Source: Flammula alnicola
Taxonomy: Eukaryota; Basidiomycota; Agaricomycetes; Agaricales; Strophariaceae
Length of the DNA stretch: 64,000 bases
Direction: 5' to 3'
Assembly: GCA_015499995.1 (NCBI GenBank)
Contig: JADNRV010000005.1
Location: forward strand, 310,001 to 374,000
Of this stretch, positions 1 to 19,155 are shown piece by piece (the stretch's first letter is position 1; the number at the start of each line of letters is the position of its first letter). A program made the position numbers and the translations under genes. Under the pieces are notes generated by a model. It saw only the letters and a program-made list of their open reading frames with translations, made no database searches and was not told the origin of the DNA.

Positions 1-2852
1 GCGCCGACCATCATTGCTGCCATAACGCAATTTTTGTCTCCGAATGCGACGCACGAGTCCAACGAGGGTCGATCCATCGACGCACTCATCTCGCTCTACA
101 AAGAAGCTTCGAAGCAGTCGATCTTGCACCAGCTCGATGGAGAACAATTGTCTGCCATTCTTAGCCTCGGCGGCACATTGTCTTTTGCGTCTACCAGGAC
201 GTCGTGCGTTTACGACAGTTTACTTGTATCATACGTTCATCAAGCATCGTTGAACCCCGGAATTATGGTTGTTCATTTCAGAAGTTGGGCAGGACAAGGA
301 GAAGTTGGGTTTAGGTCTCAATCAACGGGATCGGTATTGGATAATGCGTGCAAGTCTGGCGCGGGCTGAACGTGCTCCTGGGCAAAAATCGCGTCCAGGT
401 GAGAGCGCAGTATTTTATTCGCTATATTAACTAATTTATCTTCTATCCAGTTGGATGGCGTGATCTTCTTTCATACGCCCGTGGCCAGTACCAGCAATTG
501 AAGGAGAGTACGATGAACCTGACGTCCACATTCCGTATCTTCGCTTTTTGTTATCCACGAACCATAATGGACACCTTCAAGAGGCTGTACACCATCTTTG
601 CGAAATCCTGCAGCGTCGCGCAGACCCTCATCCTCAATTTCCGGAGATGCTATGGGAGATTCTTGTGCGGCGCGGCATCCACCTTTCTTTGGACACGAAG
701 GAGCGGATTTGCCTTTTGGCTTTTCATCGCATTGGGAACGACCCAGCATCCCGGCGAACCTCGTTTGGTCCTATCACAGTGCCTTCTCTAACCCCCAGCA
801 TCGTTCGCTGTGGCGTTTTGCGAACGCCTCATTTGGCCACAGCATTCGCATCGACGCTATTCCCATGTTACAATTGCCATTATCCCGCCCACCTCCTTCT
901 CCATTGGGCCGCCAACCAAGCCCGTCAAGCGCTTGCTCCCACCATTCGGCTTGATATCCGATGGAACAATCTCATCCTTCTTGCAGTGTCTATGTCCCCG
1001 GAGAGCGTTCCAGTGAATTACCAGCCCACAACCACGGTCTCTCCCGATTCTGGAAATAGTCTTTGGCGAACTGCCTTGATGTTGGAGAGCTTCAATAGGA
1101 GGATACCGCCCGAAGGTCCCGATTACGGTCGCCTTAGTGAGACCGTGAGGAGCATAGCCCGACCTATGTGGAGAATGTTCGCCACCGCCACGCACGCAGA
1201 CCAGCCCGTTGACATCAATCGCGCCTATGTCACGATGTTTCTCCATATCGCTGCCAAGTCACACGACCACGAATTGAAAGGGAATGTTTCCGGTTTTCTG
1301 TGCAATTTGGGTTGTGGAGGTACGGGCAAGACGACACGTGCGCAACGAAGGCACAAGCGGTGGATGCGATCGCTGCGTATGCGTCGGCTTTGGTTTCGTG
1401 CGGACGACAGGATTGGCCTCAGATTTACTCAACCATTGCCGCCGCGCTACCCGATATCCCCTGGCAGGCCGATGTTACCAACGCCTTGCTTCAGCATTAC
1501 GCCTCGGAAAATGTCGACATCGCCTTCGGTCTGTATCTTCACAGCAGGTGGAATGACGTTGCCGTTTCTTCCCGTGCTCTCTCGACGACGAGTTTATCTC
1601 TTGTGAAACATGAAAGATGGAACCTCGTTGCCCCCTTTTTGGACGACTCGGCTTTTTCTCGAGACCATATCGAACTAGTTTTCGGAGCGTGTTTGCGTGT
1701 TTTCCAAGTCCAGAGATACGAGTACGCAGATGCTTCATTTGTGAAACTCTTAGCGTCCACTGCTAGCAAGTTGTATGTGCATAGCCACCCCCAGCCTCCC
1801 TCAAATACCCTCTAGGATACTTCTTCTCGATGATGATATGGACTCAGAATACGTCAGCAGTCGTCAAGCTCGTCAGTCTCATGCACAAGATAGCTCCTGA
1901 TCTCTTCACGATGCGGTTGGCACGCCGCCTGACCCTTCAGCTGGCGCGCCGTCGAGAATTATCCAGTGCTCTCAAACTATACCACATTTTCGAAGGGCCC
2001 ACGGCAATCCATGGTCCCGCTCTCTGGACGATATTCGACGCAAGCTGGCCTTCAAGTTTTCGATTCGGGCGCCCACAAAATGGCTCGCAACCTTTACCGG
2101 CAGAACAAGAGCCAAGTATGTCACTCTCGGGCGCGATGCTCTGGTACATGCTGTGAGCTGTCGCAGGAATCCTTCGGCGCCCTTGTACTATGCCGACATC
2201 CAACCCATTGTATCACGTGCCAAAACTCACCCGCCGACCATTCGCCACGCCATTTCTGTGTTGGTGAAAGCTAGGCGTGTGTACGCCGCCCGAAAGCTAT
2301 ACGCAGGCCCGCGCCAGCTTAGATCCCAAGACCAGACCGTCATTGGCAATATCATCCTTCATGCGGCCATGGCTGGAAGCGACCTTCGTAATGGCCGTCT
2401 TGTCCGACACATTCTACGGACGAAGGATTTGCTTTCGAAGGATTATGGCTTCCTCCCGGACCGAGCGACTGTCAATATCATTTTGAAAGCGATGCTTAGG
2501 TGGAGGCCAATGATTGACTCCAAGCAAGTTAAGCGTCTGTTCGACCAGATGGCGCACGAAGGGTATCCGGTCCCAGAACGTTGGCGTCGGAAGCATGGAG
2601 TTCCATTCAGTTCCCTCGCGGCCGCTCTTCCAACGGCTTGTCCATTCCGTCGCTTTCTGTGCATATTTCCTTTGCGAAGCATGTCCGACCCATGTATAAG
2701 ATGTTCATCAAGGCGTTCTATCTTCACAATGACATTCCGGCTGCGAAGATGTTGTGGGTATTTTAAGGAGGTGGATTGGCGAAATGCAGGAAAGGGAGAA
2801 GCGCAACCGAGCGCGACGTCAAGGGGTGATTAAGAAGAAGATAGGCAGATGA
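1..2852 (+). CDS. PPR-like helical-repeat protein, 5' end outside window, frame broken
   Basis: Coding-like frames run through the interval and end at TGA 2850-2852 after a basic tail (WIGEMQEREKRNRARRQG). The C-terminal third shows two-helix repeats of pentatricopeptide type, for example AISVLVKARRVYAARKLY near 2250-2300 and MYKMFIKAFYLHNDIPAAK near 2695-2755. I therefore read it as a PPR-like protein; a mitochondrial RNA role is family inference only. One clean intron is 399-450, with a branch-like CTAAT, and a second is probable at 218-281. The reading frame then changes near 510, 740-800, 1300, 1820, 1995, 2620 and 2757 without a convincing GT-AG intron; at 2757 one extra G in a GGG run would restore it. 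The gene is either decaying or hit by base-call errors. The true start lies before base 1. PPR assignment is moderate; the exact exon structure is not secure. Confidence 0.55.
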
Positions 2853-3220
2853 AGGAGCACCCAGATGTTGGTCCTTAGTTTAGGCATTTGCTCAACATTT
2901 TGTACATTCTGTTCGATGTGCAGGTTCAGTTGCATATCTACCCGGTGTTCCACAAAAATTTTGAGACTACGATTTCTTTCGTGTGGTGCAACGAAACCTT
3001 TGACGTAAGACATGATACAATGACTACCTTGGGAAACGCAACTCATCGCGTCCATGATTGTTGAGCAATAATTTTCTCATCCATAAAGTACATATTACTC
3101 CATGCTCATCTGCTGCATCGCCAGACGCGCTTCAAATGTCTCTTCCTTATGAACAAACTGAGAGATAAAGCAAAGCTGCAAGTTTGAAGAGGGGAATCGA
3201 CGATCATGAAATTGCAGCCA

Positions 3221-5696
3221 TTAGATGTACAAATCGTAGATAGAAAAGCCGTGAGGTACAGTATGAATTATACAAGTAACCAAAAATGAAACCCTAGTTC
3301 TTCGGAACGATACATCTCCATGCTCGTTATGCGTAGCATCCCATTCTGCGAGCTCGTCATTGGGAATTTTGACAAGCCGCGTCGCCTGTGCACCGTCCGA
3401 CAGCTTCTCGAGTGACTGGCGGATGGTGTAATTCCCCAGCTTGGGTAGTATGTGAACAATCACGACGTAAGCAAACCCTGAGAGGGCCAAGCTACGAGGT
3501 TCGATTTAATGAATGGGCACAAGCCATGCAGATATTGGAAATGATGACTCACATTCCAATGCCGACGATACAATAAGTGGCATAGAAGAAGCTGACATCG
3601 CCAGCGTAGATGCCACCCGCAGGCGGCACCCAAGGGAGAACAAGGAGATAAATGTTCACAGCGATGGAGAAAATGAGGACGGCATTCCATGTTCTAAACT
3701 CTGTAGGAGGAGCTCCGATGCTGGCACGCCGCTTGCGTACGAAGAAGAGACCAAGAGTCATCAGGAAGCTGAAGACGTTGTATGGATATGATTGCAAGTC
3801 AACGACTGGAAGAAATGTTTAGTTCGCGGCTAAGATAATTAGAAAAGCGGTTAGGCAACGGACTGAAGTTGAACGCGTCTCCTGCGGGAGGAGCGACGAT
3901 GACGATAACTGTCAGGATCCACTTAAGCAGATACGGGCCAGCGGGGGTGTTGAAAGGGTAGGTAGAAGCCCAAAACCTGGGATAAGGAAGAACACCTTGC
4001 CTAATTTTTTGAGTGACATGTAAGTGCCAGAAAATCGAGCAAAGTTCCAATATATCGCACCTTCCGCATTCTCGGATGGCTCTTGAGGAACCGATGATAA
4101 CCGATAGCAAGTTACCGAAACTGCTAATGGCGACAAGCGCGCTTAGGGCGGTAACTGCCTTACTGTTGCCAAAGACGGCGGTGAAGAAGAGACTTGCAGT
4201 AAGTGTATTGGACTCCCTGATTGACTCCTTTGGAACTGGGTATACGTGGTCAGCCGGATACTCGGAAGCCAACTTCCCTCTACTTACTGGCTGCAAAGTA
4301 TGCGACGTTGGCGAAGAAGTACAGGACAAACACAATCCCAAGTGAGGCGGGGCATATCGTTTCATTGTTTTTATAGGGTTCTGTAAGTCAAATAGTTCGT
4401 TAACAGCTAAAAGGAAGCCAAACATGAGCGGTACTTACTCTGACTTCATTAATAATATTAAAGGCATTCTATGAAAAATGTCAGCGCCGCGATCTAGCGA
4501 CAAGACTACTTCGAAATAGTCACCTCAAATCCAGCGTAGGCGAAATTGACCTTGATAAGAGCTGTCGCTAAGCCATTGCCGTTAGAGGTAGTTCCTGCGA
4601 AAGAGTTTCTAAAGTTGGCGTGTGGGTCCTTGACTCGAGTATGGCCTCCGAGAACAACCAATCCAGTGATGGCGATACTAGAATCGCACGGAAGTCAAAA
4701 ATAGTAGATGACTTTAGGTGTAAAGGACGTACAAGATAAGAGCTATAAGTTTCACGAAGCCAACAACATTGGAAAGGCGGAGTGACCATTTCGTGCTCAA
4801 AATACAGACTAACACAAGGAAGTTGAGATATGATCTTGAATTCGGATAATAAATACACTCACCGATGACAATGAAGGTGAAAGCTCCAACAGCAACTCCA
4901 CGGACATTCCATGTCGACGTTTCGGCCCTCCTGCCACAAGGAGATATTGGGCGAGAACTGCGGCACATATTTCTTAGTATCTGTGGATGAGTAGGAAGAG
5001 AGAATACTGACCAATAGCATTGCTGCTGCTGAATGACAAAATAACAGATAGAACAGCGAAAGCAGTGGGTATCAGGAATCTCGGTCTAGGATAAGCCTAG
5101 CAGAAGGGATGCTGTATTAACCCGAGAAATAGTTCCAGAACGACCAACGTTACCTTCTCCAAATAAGCGACCTCGGCTCCCGAGCGATGGGGGAAGTAGG
5201 TTGCATATTCAAGATAAACGCACAAAGATGCTGTACGGAGGGTGTCAGATAGTTCTCGAGCTACAATGTCGAGGTTACTAACCTGCGGCGAAAAAGAAAC
5301 CAATCACCCAGAAAATCAAGCTTAGACCGACAGAGCCAACAGCTTTCAAAATAGACCCAGCTAAAAATTGACCGTAAGTATTTGTCATAGCGCAAGAGAT
5401 GTATGTCTGCAACGCACGAGTCGTGAAAACTCCTGTTCCAATCATCTTGCTAATATTCTGTATGAAGTAAATTCGAATGAGTCAGCTTTCTGTGGGCCGA
5501 GCTTCGGTAATAAAACGCTTACCAAAAATACGACAGTGACCCAGTCGACATGATAGCCCAATGGACTGACTTTTTCTATTGGTGCGCCACTGGTCACGGC
5601 GGCGTCCTCGTAAATGAGATCATCAGCGGAGACGGTTTCGACGGCGTATTCTCCCTTTTCCTCAGCGGGATTGTGTTTCTCGTCTTCTGAGGACAT
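3221..5696 (-). CDS. Amino-acid permease of the MUP1 (high-affinity methionine permease) type, APC superfamily
   Basis: Plasma-membrane amino-acid importer of the LAT/APC superfamily, closest in recognisable motifs to yeast Mup1. The start is the ATG at 5694-5696 (MSSEDEKHNPAEEKGEY), giving an acidic cytosolic N-terminus. A phase-0 intron of about 70 bp then leads to ISKMIGTGVFTT, the conserved first-helix substrate-binding segment. Further exons give VYLEYATYFPHRSGAEVAYL, a MUP1-family hallmark, then NAFNIINEVR-like and PIKTMKRYAP segments. The last two exons (about 3797-3540 and 3490-3221) carry the final helices and a cytosolic tail with DELAEWDATHNEHGDVSF. About ten exons separated by 50-70 bp introns stay in frame, so the gene looks intact. 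Substrate is inferred from family resemblance; other LAT-type amino acids are possible. Confidence 0.85.
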
Positions 5697-5821
5697 GGTG
5701 GATAGAAATCACAAGACTGGAGAAATGGATACCTCGTGAGGGCTGAGACTCGGAATATCTAGCGTCTCTTAAACCATGAAGAACGTAAGGGTTGTTCCTG
5801 GAGGGAATGGATGGCGCAATA

Positions 5822-6773
5822 TCAAGGCAGAATGGTTGGAGTTTCTTCTTTGATGCATGAGAATATTGGAATGACTAGCCGAAGTGGATAGTGGAAGATC
5901 GCACCGTGAGGAGGTAGATAACGATTTCGAAGCCATTTCACTGCGACAGAAACTGTGGTCGGGCCTGCAACGATAAACATGCAGAAGCAGTACATCAATG
6001 CATCCGTTTTGGTAACACGACAGAGGGCTTCTGGAGTAAATTTGGTAGCTGCATCCGCGGGGTATGCAGGAACTAGAACTGAACTTGACCGTCTTCCAAC
6101 CTCAGATTCAGACAGGTTGATGCTTTCAATCGCCATCCGGTTTCACGGAGCTCGACTGAATGGGAAACGAGTCCCAAAATGGCCATTTGAGCAATATCAG
6201 TCACTAGATGGCGAAAAATATATCTGCTATCCAGAACAAGTCCAGAATGAGTGGCATAACGATAGTCCAGACAAACGGCGTGGCGTTGTTCCCCTGTACA
6301 CGATGGCGAAGATGTTTACGGGCTCTAGTATGCAATAACCAGAGGAAAGACGGAATACGTGCCTTTCGACATCCTCAAAGCCACCGAGACGCAGAATGGA
6401 TTTCAAAATCAATAAGTACTAATGTGGTTCCTGGAAGCTACGACGAGCTAGCCAAGGAGAGATCTTCATTATCTCGACCGTTGAATAGGCGAAGAGTGGC
6501 CATATAAAGGTTGAAGTCGAGAAAATGCGTGCTTCTATAGACACATGTCATTTCTTGTGCAAAAGATGTGGAGGCCCCATTGGGGCAAGCGGCCGTAAAC
6601 CGTACCTGTCGCGTGTGCCATAGATACCAGAAAAGACCGTTGAAAAGGAGGTCGGAGACGAGAAACAAGTCTTCTAGAGGAGATGACGACTTCCCCTCTG
6701 CCCTGAGTTTTTGAACACGATCGCCGGTAGCAGAAAGAATTGAAAAGTCAATGAAAGTCAAATTTGTGGCCAA
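5822..6773 (-). CDS. Hypothetical multi-pass membrane protein (approximate 5' end)
   Basis: A chain of reverse-strand exons with alternating hydrophobic segments: LVSDLLFNGLFWYLWHT near 6640, NNATPFVWTIVMPLILD near 6260 and TDALMYCFCMFIVAGPTTVS near 5960-6010. The stop is at 5822. No family was recognised. The last exon (about 6136-5822) starts inside a frame that also reads VGRRSSSVLVPAYPADAATK, a soluble linker. No good ATG was found upstream: the frame at 6773 opens on TTG, and the next reverse-strand ATG (6849-6847) sits on the start codon of the forward C3HC gene. The true first exon is therefore uncertain. The interval to the neighbouring divergent gene is very short. Confidence 0.45.
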
Positions 6774-6847
6774 TTATAAATAGAATATTGATGACTAAGC
6801 AATGTATACTGCTTTGCACGGTGTTGCCGGTGGCTTCAAAGACTCTC

Positions 6848-8883
6848 ATGACGGACGCCTCAACCCTTGCCACGATTTCGGAGGCGCCTTCTTATGAAAG
6901 CAAAATAAGGTCGACAAAGGTGAGCTAGCACTTCACTTCAATTCCAATCAAGAAATTAATTACCATGGCTCCCAGCGCAAACTCGACGATGCTTTCCAAG
7001 TATTGGACAGTGCTGTGACTGCCGGCAGTACAGTATCTGATAGGCCTTCGCCTCCGAAACGAACGAATACGATACGTTCTCTATATTCTACGCTCGCGAA
7101 ATATGGCATCAAATCAGGAACACCCCGCACGTAAGTTCCAAGTTCCGGTTGCGCTACAATACCAGACAATTGCTCATGATGATGGTATTCTAAAGTGCCT
7201 CCACCTCGACTGTTCCAAACGTGAAAAGCACGCCACATCTCACTGCTATTCTGACACGCGCAGCGTTGCGAACGAAAAACACATTTTCATTCAAATTTCC
7301 GTCCCAGTCCCAGTCGGCCCCGCTTCTCCCAGCAACAGCAGAATACCGACCGTCATCACTTCCCTCCTTTCTGTCGCGTCTTGCCACCTATAAACTCACG
7401 ACCTACGCAAATAAACCACCATCAATCGATGCTGTAGCTGCTTCAAAATGTGGCTGGATTAATGATGGGAAAGATCGCCTGGTTTGTGGGTTGTGTAACG
7501 CGTCTTGGGTCGTTGCAGGCAGAGAGGGCATGAACCGCGATGCTGGTAAGAAAGGTAGGTTTTAGCGTGTTTTAAAGTCTCACATGTCACTTTTAGCCAA
7601 CGCTCTCATCGAGAAACAACGCGTTTCCCTTGTGGAAGCTCACAAAAATGGCTGTCCTTGGAAGACGCGTCAATGTGAAGGTAATGTCATTTATCACTGT
7701 CTTTGGAGACCAAAACTGACGCGTTATTAAGATTCAATATACTGCATACCGCTACAATCGCCGGCAGCTATGATCAAGGATATTAAATCCAAAGCTATAG
7801 CAATGGATCCAGTGATCAAAGACATCATGACCAAACATCCACTTGTGAGTCCATAAACCGTACAATGGCTTCCATGGTCTGATTTTTTCTATTAGACAAC
7901 CTCCCAACTCAATGCCCTTCGCACAACCGTTGCGTCACATACCCAACCCATTACTGCCTTTTCGCCGACGGTGGATGAACACCAGCCCGAGGCATCCACT
8001 TCCACTACACCACCAGAGCCTTCCGAAACAGCCATCCTCGCATGTCTATTTGGCTGGACACTCGTCCCTCCTGCTGCTCCGGAACCTCTTCGCCGATCAT
8101 CGACCACCCGTGCCAACTCCGTGGCATCTTCAGCACCCCCTAGCCCCACGCCCTCTCGCGCTTCGTCCGTTGCGCCTCCACGAACGCCCCCCAAAGTCGG
8201 ACGGAAATTAACAGAAATATCCTTCCGCCTCCCTTCAACACTGACGACCAAACCCGAAACGCTCTCCTTCAATGCGAGCTATGCCAGAGGCGCATCGGGC
8301 TTTGGGCATTTAGCGCGCGATCTCCCGCTAATGAATCGACCGACACCCTCACAACGGAAGAGAATGGCAGCGTCGAGATCCCCAGCACGCCAGCAGCAGC
8401 ATCGCGTCCGAAGAAAGCCCTACCTCGTCGGTCTTTCGATCTTTTGAAAGAACACCGATCGTATTGCCCGTACGTGGTTCGCTCGACGGTCGTGCCCTCG
8501 CTGCCCGTTCCGCCGACGCAAGCACGCCCGCTAGGTCAAGCAGTTCGAATGGCCACATGTCGGCCCGTCTTTATCGCACTTCAACGGCAAGAATGGCACG
8601 CCTGGCATGCTGGAGGGTTGGAGAGCAGTATTGACGGTAATTCTGCGTTACGGCATGGCGCAGAAGCAAAGGATCGAATACAACTTTTTGGCGCCGAAAG
8701 ATTCGGCTATGGAAGAAGACGAGTCTGACAAGATGGAGGTTGATAATGTGAAAGCTATGGTTACTGGCGTTAAAACTCGCGGTGTATGTTTCCAACCTTA
8801 ATTACCCTATCTCAATGGCCGCTTACTGACTATGACTACAGGGCAAGGATCTCCTCAAATATGTGCGAGGTCTTCTCGGCTGA
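6848..8883 (+). CDS. C3HC-type zinc-finger protein, Rsm1/NIPA family
   Basis: Nuclear zf-C3HC protein related to fission yeast Rsm1 (mRNA export) and animal NIPA. Seven exons read well: 6848-6919, 6976-7130, 7196-7545, 7597-7680, 7732-7844, 7896-8783 and 8842-8883. Together they join MTDASTLATISEAP, RKLDDAFQVLDSAV, a basic linker, then the first finger (CGWINDGKDRLVCGLC, HKNGCPWKTRQC). The second half has a Ser/Pro-rich linker and a second finger (LQCELCQRRIGLWAF, LLKEHRSYCPYV), and ends KDLLKYVRGLLG. The start was chosen because exon 1 splices in frame into the conserved RKLDDAF segment. In exon 6 the frame shifts by one base near 8215-8235, between KLTEISFR and PPPFNTDDQ, with no intron; this looks like a single missing base. 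Function is from family; the frame break may be a sequencing artefact. Confidence 0.8.
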
Positions 8884-8998
8884 ACAGTTGATTATTTGCA
8901 TGGACCTTTGTACTTAGGGGTGTCTGTTGTACGCTAATCTAGATTGTAACACACCGTTGAGCGTTTTTGGGACCTTTAGGCATCAATGTATGCTTTGC

Positions 8999-11562
8999 CT
9001 ATCCTTGCCTTGTATACACTTCCTTCAGCTTGCCGAGAGCAACCTAATCGGATTGATGTGGTTAGCAAGCATTTCGGAAGTCAGTGCACGAAGCCTACCT
9101 CATAGTGTGACGTCAGAGGCACAAGGTCTTTCTCGCCTACTCTCATCCTCTTCACCTTGTCCAGATGATCTGCTTCTTTCAGCATCTGCTTGAAGTATCG
9201 TGCCTGGCATTGCGAACATGTCAGTGATCATGGCGTAGCATAATGAAAAACAGGGGCAGACCTCTTGCTCTTCAACCAACGTCCATGCATCCCCATCCCT
9301 TCCTGCGCGGGCTGTACGTCCAACTCGATGGACATACTTGCGCATATCAACAGGCACATCGTAGCTGACCACATGCGATACATGGCTAATATCGATGCCC
9401 CGAGATATAAGGTCAGAGCACACAAGTCTGACGCCATAAGTGGCGATGTTAGCGATTGATGAAAAAGTGACAGTATCAAAGAGCTTGGACTGACATATGT
9501 ATTTTCTGGTTTTTGAACTGTTCCAAGATCGTTTTTCGCTCGTTAACTGGAAGATCGCTCGAGTATGAACGAACGACGAGAGGGGTAAGATTGAGATTCC
9601 GCGCGCGCTCCGCTTCAAAGAAGTCGAACAAGCGCACAAGCCTTGTTGTCGACTCGGCGGATTTAGTGAACACCAGTGCGTTCGTCACGTTAAATGCGTG
9701 AACGAGATGGAAGAAGATGAGAGGCTTTTGCGTCGATTCTGACACGATCATATGTTCCTACGCAACAACCATCATTAGCGTTGCTATTTACAAGGTGTAT
9801 GGTTTGAACAGACCTTCAAAGTTGATGGCATGGAGAATTTCTCCATCACCACATCTAGGACATTCGAGTCCGAGGAATCTTTTTCGCTACCTTGTACGAC
9901 GAAGTATTTCGGATTCCTCAAGTCCAGTGCCACGATTTTTCCCGGGTCGCGGGTCAAGGTTGCTGAGAAGAGCAATTTCTGACAGGAAGATGCCGGTTGC
10001 TCCAAGAAGAAGGAAGGGATGACATGGTGAGGCAACGATGGAGGAATGTAGGTGCAAGTCCATCTGGTTGCATGGAATTCAGAGGAGGCGACCTTGCAGG
10101 CCGTAGCCCATGGTCCTGGTTCGCAATTGGGTGTTCGAATGAACTCTTGGGATGAGGGCGTGTCGCGGCGAGAACTTGAGCAAGCCAATCTTGAAATGAC
10201 TGTGCCAACAATCGGTCGGCTTCGTCGATTACCTGCTAATGTAATAAGAGAAAAATTTCACAGAGACGATATTGAGAATAGAGCGCACCAAAATCGAAGG
10301 TGTTGAAGAGAGAAATTCGGTGTTCCAACAATGTGATCTATCAATCTTCCTGGTGTACATATCAAGATATCGACTTTACTTGATCCACCATGCAGACTAT
10401 GTGAGGCGATCAACCTTTGGTCAAATTTCGAGACAAAAGGTGACGTACTCCATCGTCTGGTCTTGGATTAATTGGGATTGTTCATGAGCGAAAGAATGTT
10501 GTCCAGTTGCGGTACCAATCTGACGAACGGATAGCGTTACACAAAGAAAAATAGCAGAGATTCTATATATACCTTCAGCTTTGTTCCCTTGCTCAACACT
10601 TCGAAAGTTTCCCTGACTTGAGCCACCAGATCGCGCGTCGGTAACACAATTAGAGCACGTAGTCGAGTGACCACCCTGGAAGAGAGCACCTTCAAATATT
10701 ATAAGCATATTAAAAGGTCCAATATCTGAATTTCGTACTTCAATAATTGGCAAGACGTAGGCCAACGTTTTCCCACTCCCCGTTGGTGCTGAAACACAGA
10801 CATCGCGAGGGGGGTTGAAAGGAAGGTATAGTGTGTTGGGCTGCTCGTGCGCGGGCAGTAGAAACGGCAAAAGAGCGGTTTGCACTATTCGGCAGCTTTT
10901 AGTAGACGAAAGGGCAGAGTTGAGGATGAACTCACCAGCAAATAGTTCTGTTATGCCTATATCTCGCAAACGCTTCCTAGTCTTTCACTTACCTTGTCCT
11001 CCGTCGTCTTTTCCTGACGGTATAGACAAAACGGTTGACGGCGAGACTAGCTCTGCGCCAATAAGTGCTTGATCCAAGCCCTGTAGGGCAAGGAGAGACT
11101 TTGACGGAGCATTAGGCAGAGCCGGTAGAGGGAAAGAAGGTAATGCCGCGCTCAGTTCGGGGGTATGAGATGTTCGCGTCGGCATCGGTGAGCCTTCCTC
11201 TACAATCATTTCTTCATCCTCAGCACTCATATCAACATCTCTTCGTCTTCAGCCCGTGGACGTTTCTTCCGCCGTTTAACACTATTCGGACTAGAAACGG
11301 TGTTGGCTACTTCGAGCAGTGTCGGAGGAGCTCCAGTGTCCATTGCATCCTCGTCGACATCAACCTCCTCATTTTTGCCTTCCGCAGAGGATTTGGGTCG
11401 ATGTTTTCTGCGTTCCTTCTTTCTTTTCAAGTATCGTTGCTTGGCCTTGCTCTTCTCCTAACAGTCTGTGGTAAGATTTATCTAGCATTTCAGATATCTT
11501 GCGTGAATATGAACACCAACTTTCAAAGCCTGTGCAGCGGAAGTTGAGGGCAGCATTTCCAT
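8999..11562 (-). CDS. DBP6: DEAD-box ATP-dependent RNA helicase DBP6 (DDX51-type)
   Basis: Nucleolar RNA helicase required for 60S ribosome biogenesis. The start ATG is 11562-11560 ([14 protein letters not shown]); a short first intron leads to a Lys/Arg-rich exon ([20 protein letters not shown]) and an acidic stretch, as is usual for Dbp6 N-termini. Helicase motifs appear in order: APTGSGKT (I), [13 protein letters not shown] (Ia), DEADRLL (II), [11 protein letters not shown] (III), [10 protein letters not shown] (IV), SRGIDISHV (V) and [13 protein letters not shown] (VI). The last exon, [14 protein letters not shown], is joined across an intron with a CTAAC branch site and matches the family C-terminus; the stop is at 9001-8999. 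Near 10005-10035 the frame slips by one base between DGLAPTFLH and [12 protein letters not shown] with no usable intron. In an essential single-copy gene this points to a sequence error. Confidence 0.88.
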
Positions 11563-12021
11563 TATTTTAGGGGCGTCAAGCGTCTTGCATTCAGGGAGTC
11601 AGGTTGAAGGTGAAAGAGCGACGCGTTTTTGTGAAATGCGCTGAGGACCTGAGGTCAAGTAAAAATTTGATGGAACATGACATAGTGGACAGTGGCTGTG
11701 CAGCGTCACCTTCACATCCCCGTTTTGCTCGATCGCGAATCCCCGATCGTGCAAAATCTTGATGGTACATTTATGCCAAGATGCAGTACTCCCAGAGAGA
11801 AGTGAAAAGCCACCGGAAGAAAGATGCAAAGTTTGCGAGAACTCAGAGCGTTGGAGATCTATCTGCCCTTGCGAGGCCGTCGCCGCCGCGAGAGTCTTCC
11901 CAAGAAAATTTAATCCTAATCTAATCTATGTTACTGTACTCGACTTAACAGTGAGCTCTGAAGAATCACGCTCGTCTAGAGAATATAGGGATATCTACTG
12001 AAATAAAAGGAACAAACAGAA
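11563..12021. other. Intergenic gap between DBP6 promoter and ABC-transporter 3' end
   Basis: About 460 bp between the reverse-strand DBP6 start and the reverse-strand ABC gene stop. It should hold the DBP6 promoter and the ABC transporter terminator. A 76-codon reverse ORF (11829-11599) has no family resemblance and no matching exon nearby, so I do not call it. No repeat or structured element was seen. Confidence 0.5.
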
Positions 12022-18445
<6,424 letters not shown>

Positions 18446-19155
18446 TGGTCTGTAGGAGGAAGGCAAAAAGCCGGCATTTGCGTCTGACTCTATATCTCCA
18501 TTATATAGGTAGAAAAAGCGGCACAGGGCGGCAAACTAGTTGCTCTACGTCTCGCGGTGGGTTGATTTTCCCTTTGGGGCGTCGGAACGCCTCATTTTTC
18601 TCAACGATGACAGCATTTCGAGGCCAGGGCACTACGATACGAGGGTCTCGTGTGAATTTTAGTGACAAAGTTAGATATCTGGTCCTGGAATAGAGCCCGT
18701 CATCATGGCATATGCATCCGTTCGGATGTGTATCCGGGTCAGAGTTTGGTCATACCGTTCGAACATCATCCGGAGACTTTCGTGGGCGCCGCTACCGTAA
18801 GTCAGAGAAGTTGATGGCATAGTGTAGCTTGACAGTACAGTCGTACTGGGAAGAGAGCTCGAGGTTACATATCTGATATCATCGCTTGCCAGGTTCCAGC
18901 TGGTGCACTTTGCGCATATTTTGATTCAAGCCTTGTTCAATTTGCCCCTGAGGGTAATTTCCTGATCGCATTCTCTCGACTCTTCCTACACAAATTACCA
19001 CCGGTACCGGCTAAACGACTGGTAATCAACCTGGAAGCCGCTCAAATGTTCGGAAAGTGTTGACATCTTTCTTGCGTCAAGGTTCAGATCGATTTCAAAG
19101 ACCTCTGCGGAGCTCCCATATGCCGCCTACATCAAGTTTCTCAATATCTCTCAAT
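18446..19155. promoter_or_regulatory. Shared divergent promoter of the ABC exporter and the first NIS synthetase
   Basis: A 710 bp interval separating the ATG of the reverse ABC gene (18445) from the ATG of the forward synthetase (19156). It contains no credible ORF. Pyrimidine-rich stretches lie just ahead of both genes. It carries ATCTGATAT at 18871-18879, one mismatch from the iron-repressor GATA consensus ATCWGATAA. Divergent placement allows co-regulation; that is inference. Confidence 0.55.
18871..18879 (+). promoter_or_regulatory. Near-consensus SRE/SreA/Urbs1-type GATA site (8 of 9)
   Basis: Reads ATCTGATAT, against the consensus ATCWGATAA known for fungal iron-responsive GATA repressors. 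It lies 277 bp upstream of the first synthetase ATG. A single imperfect 9-mer is weak evidence alone; it is listed because an exact palindromic site occurs upstream of the paralogue. Confidence 0.3.

Noticed and set aside
11599..11829. Reverse 76-codon ORF between DBP6 and the ABC gene
   Set aside because: No family match, no splice partner, and it lies in the expected DBP6 promoter.
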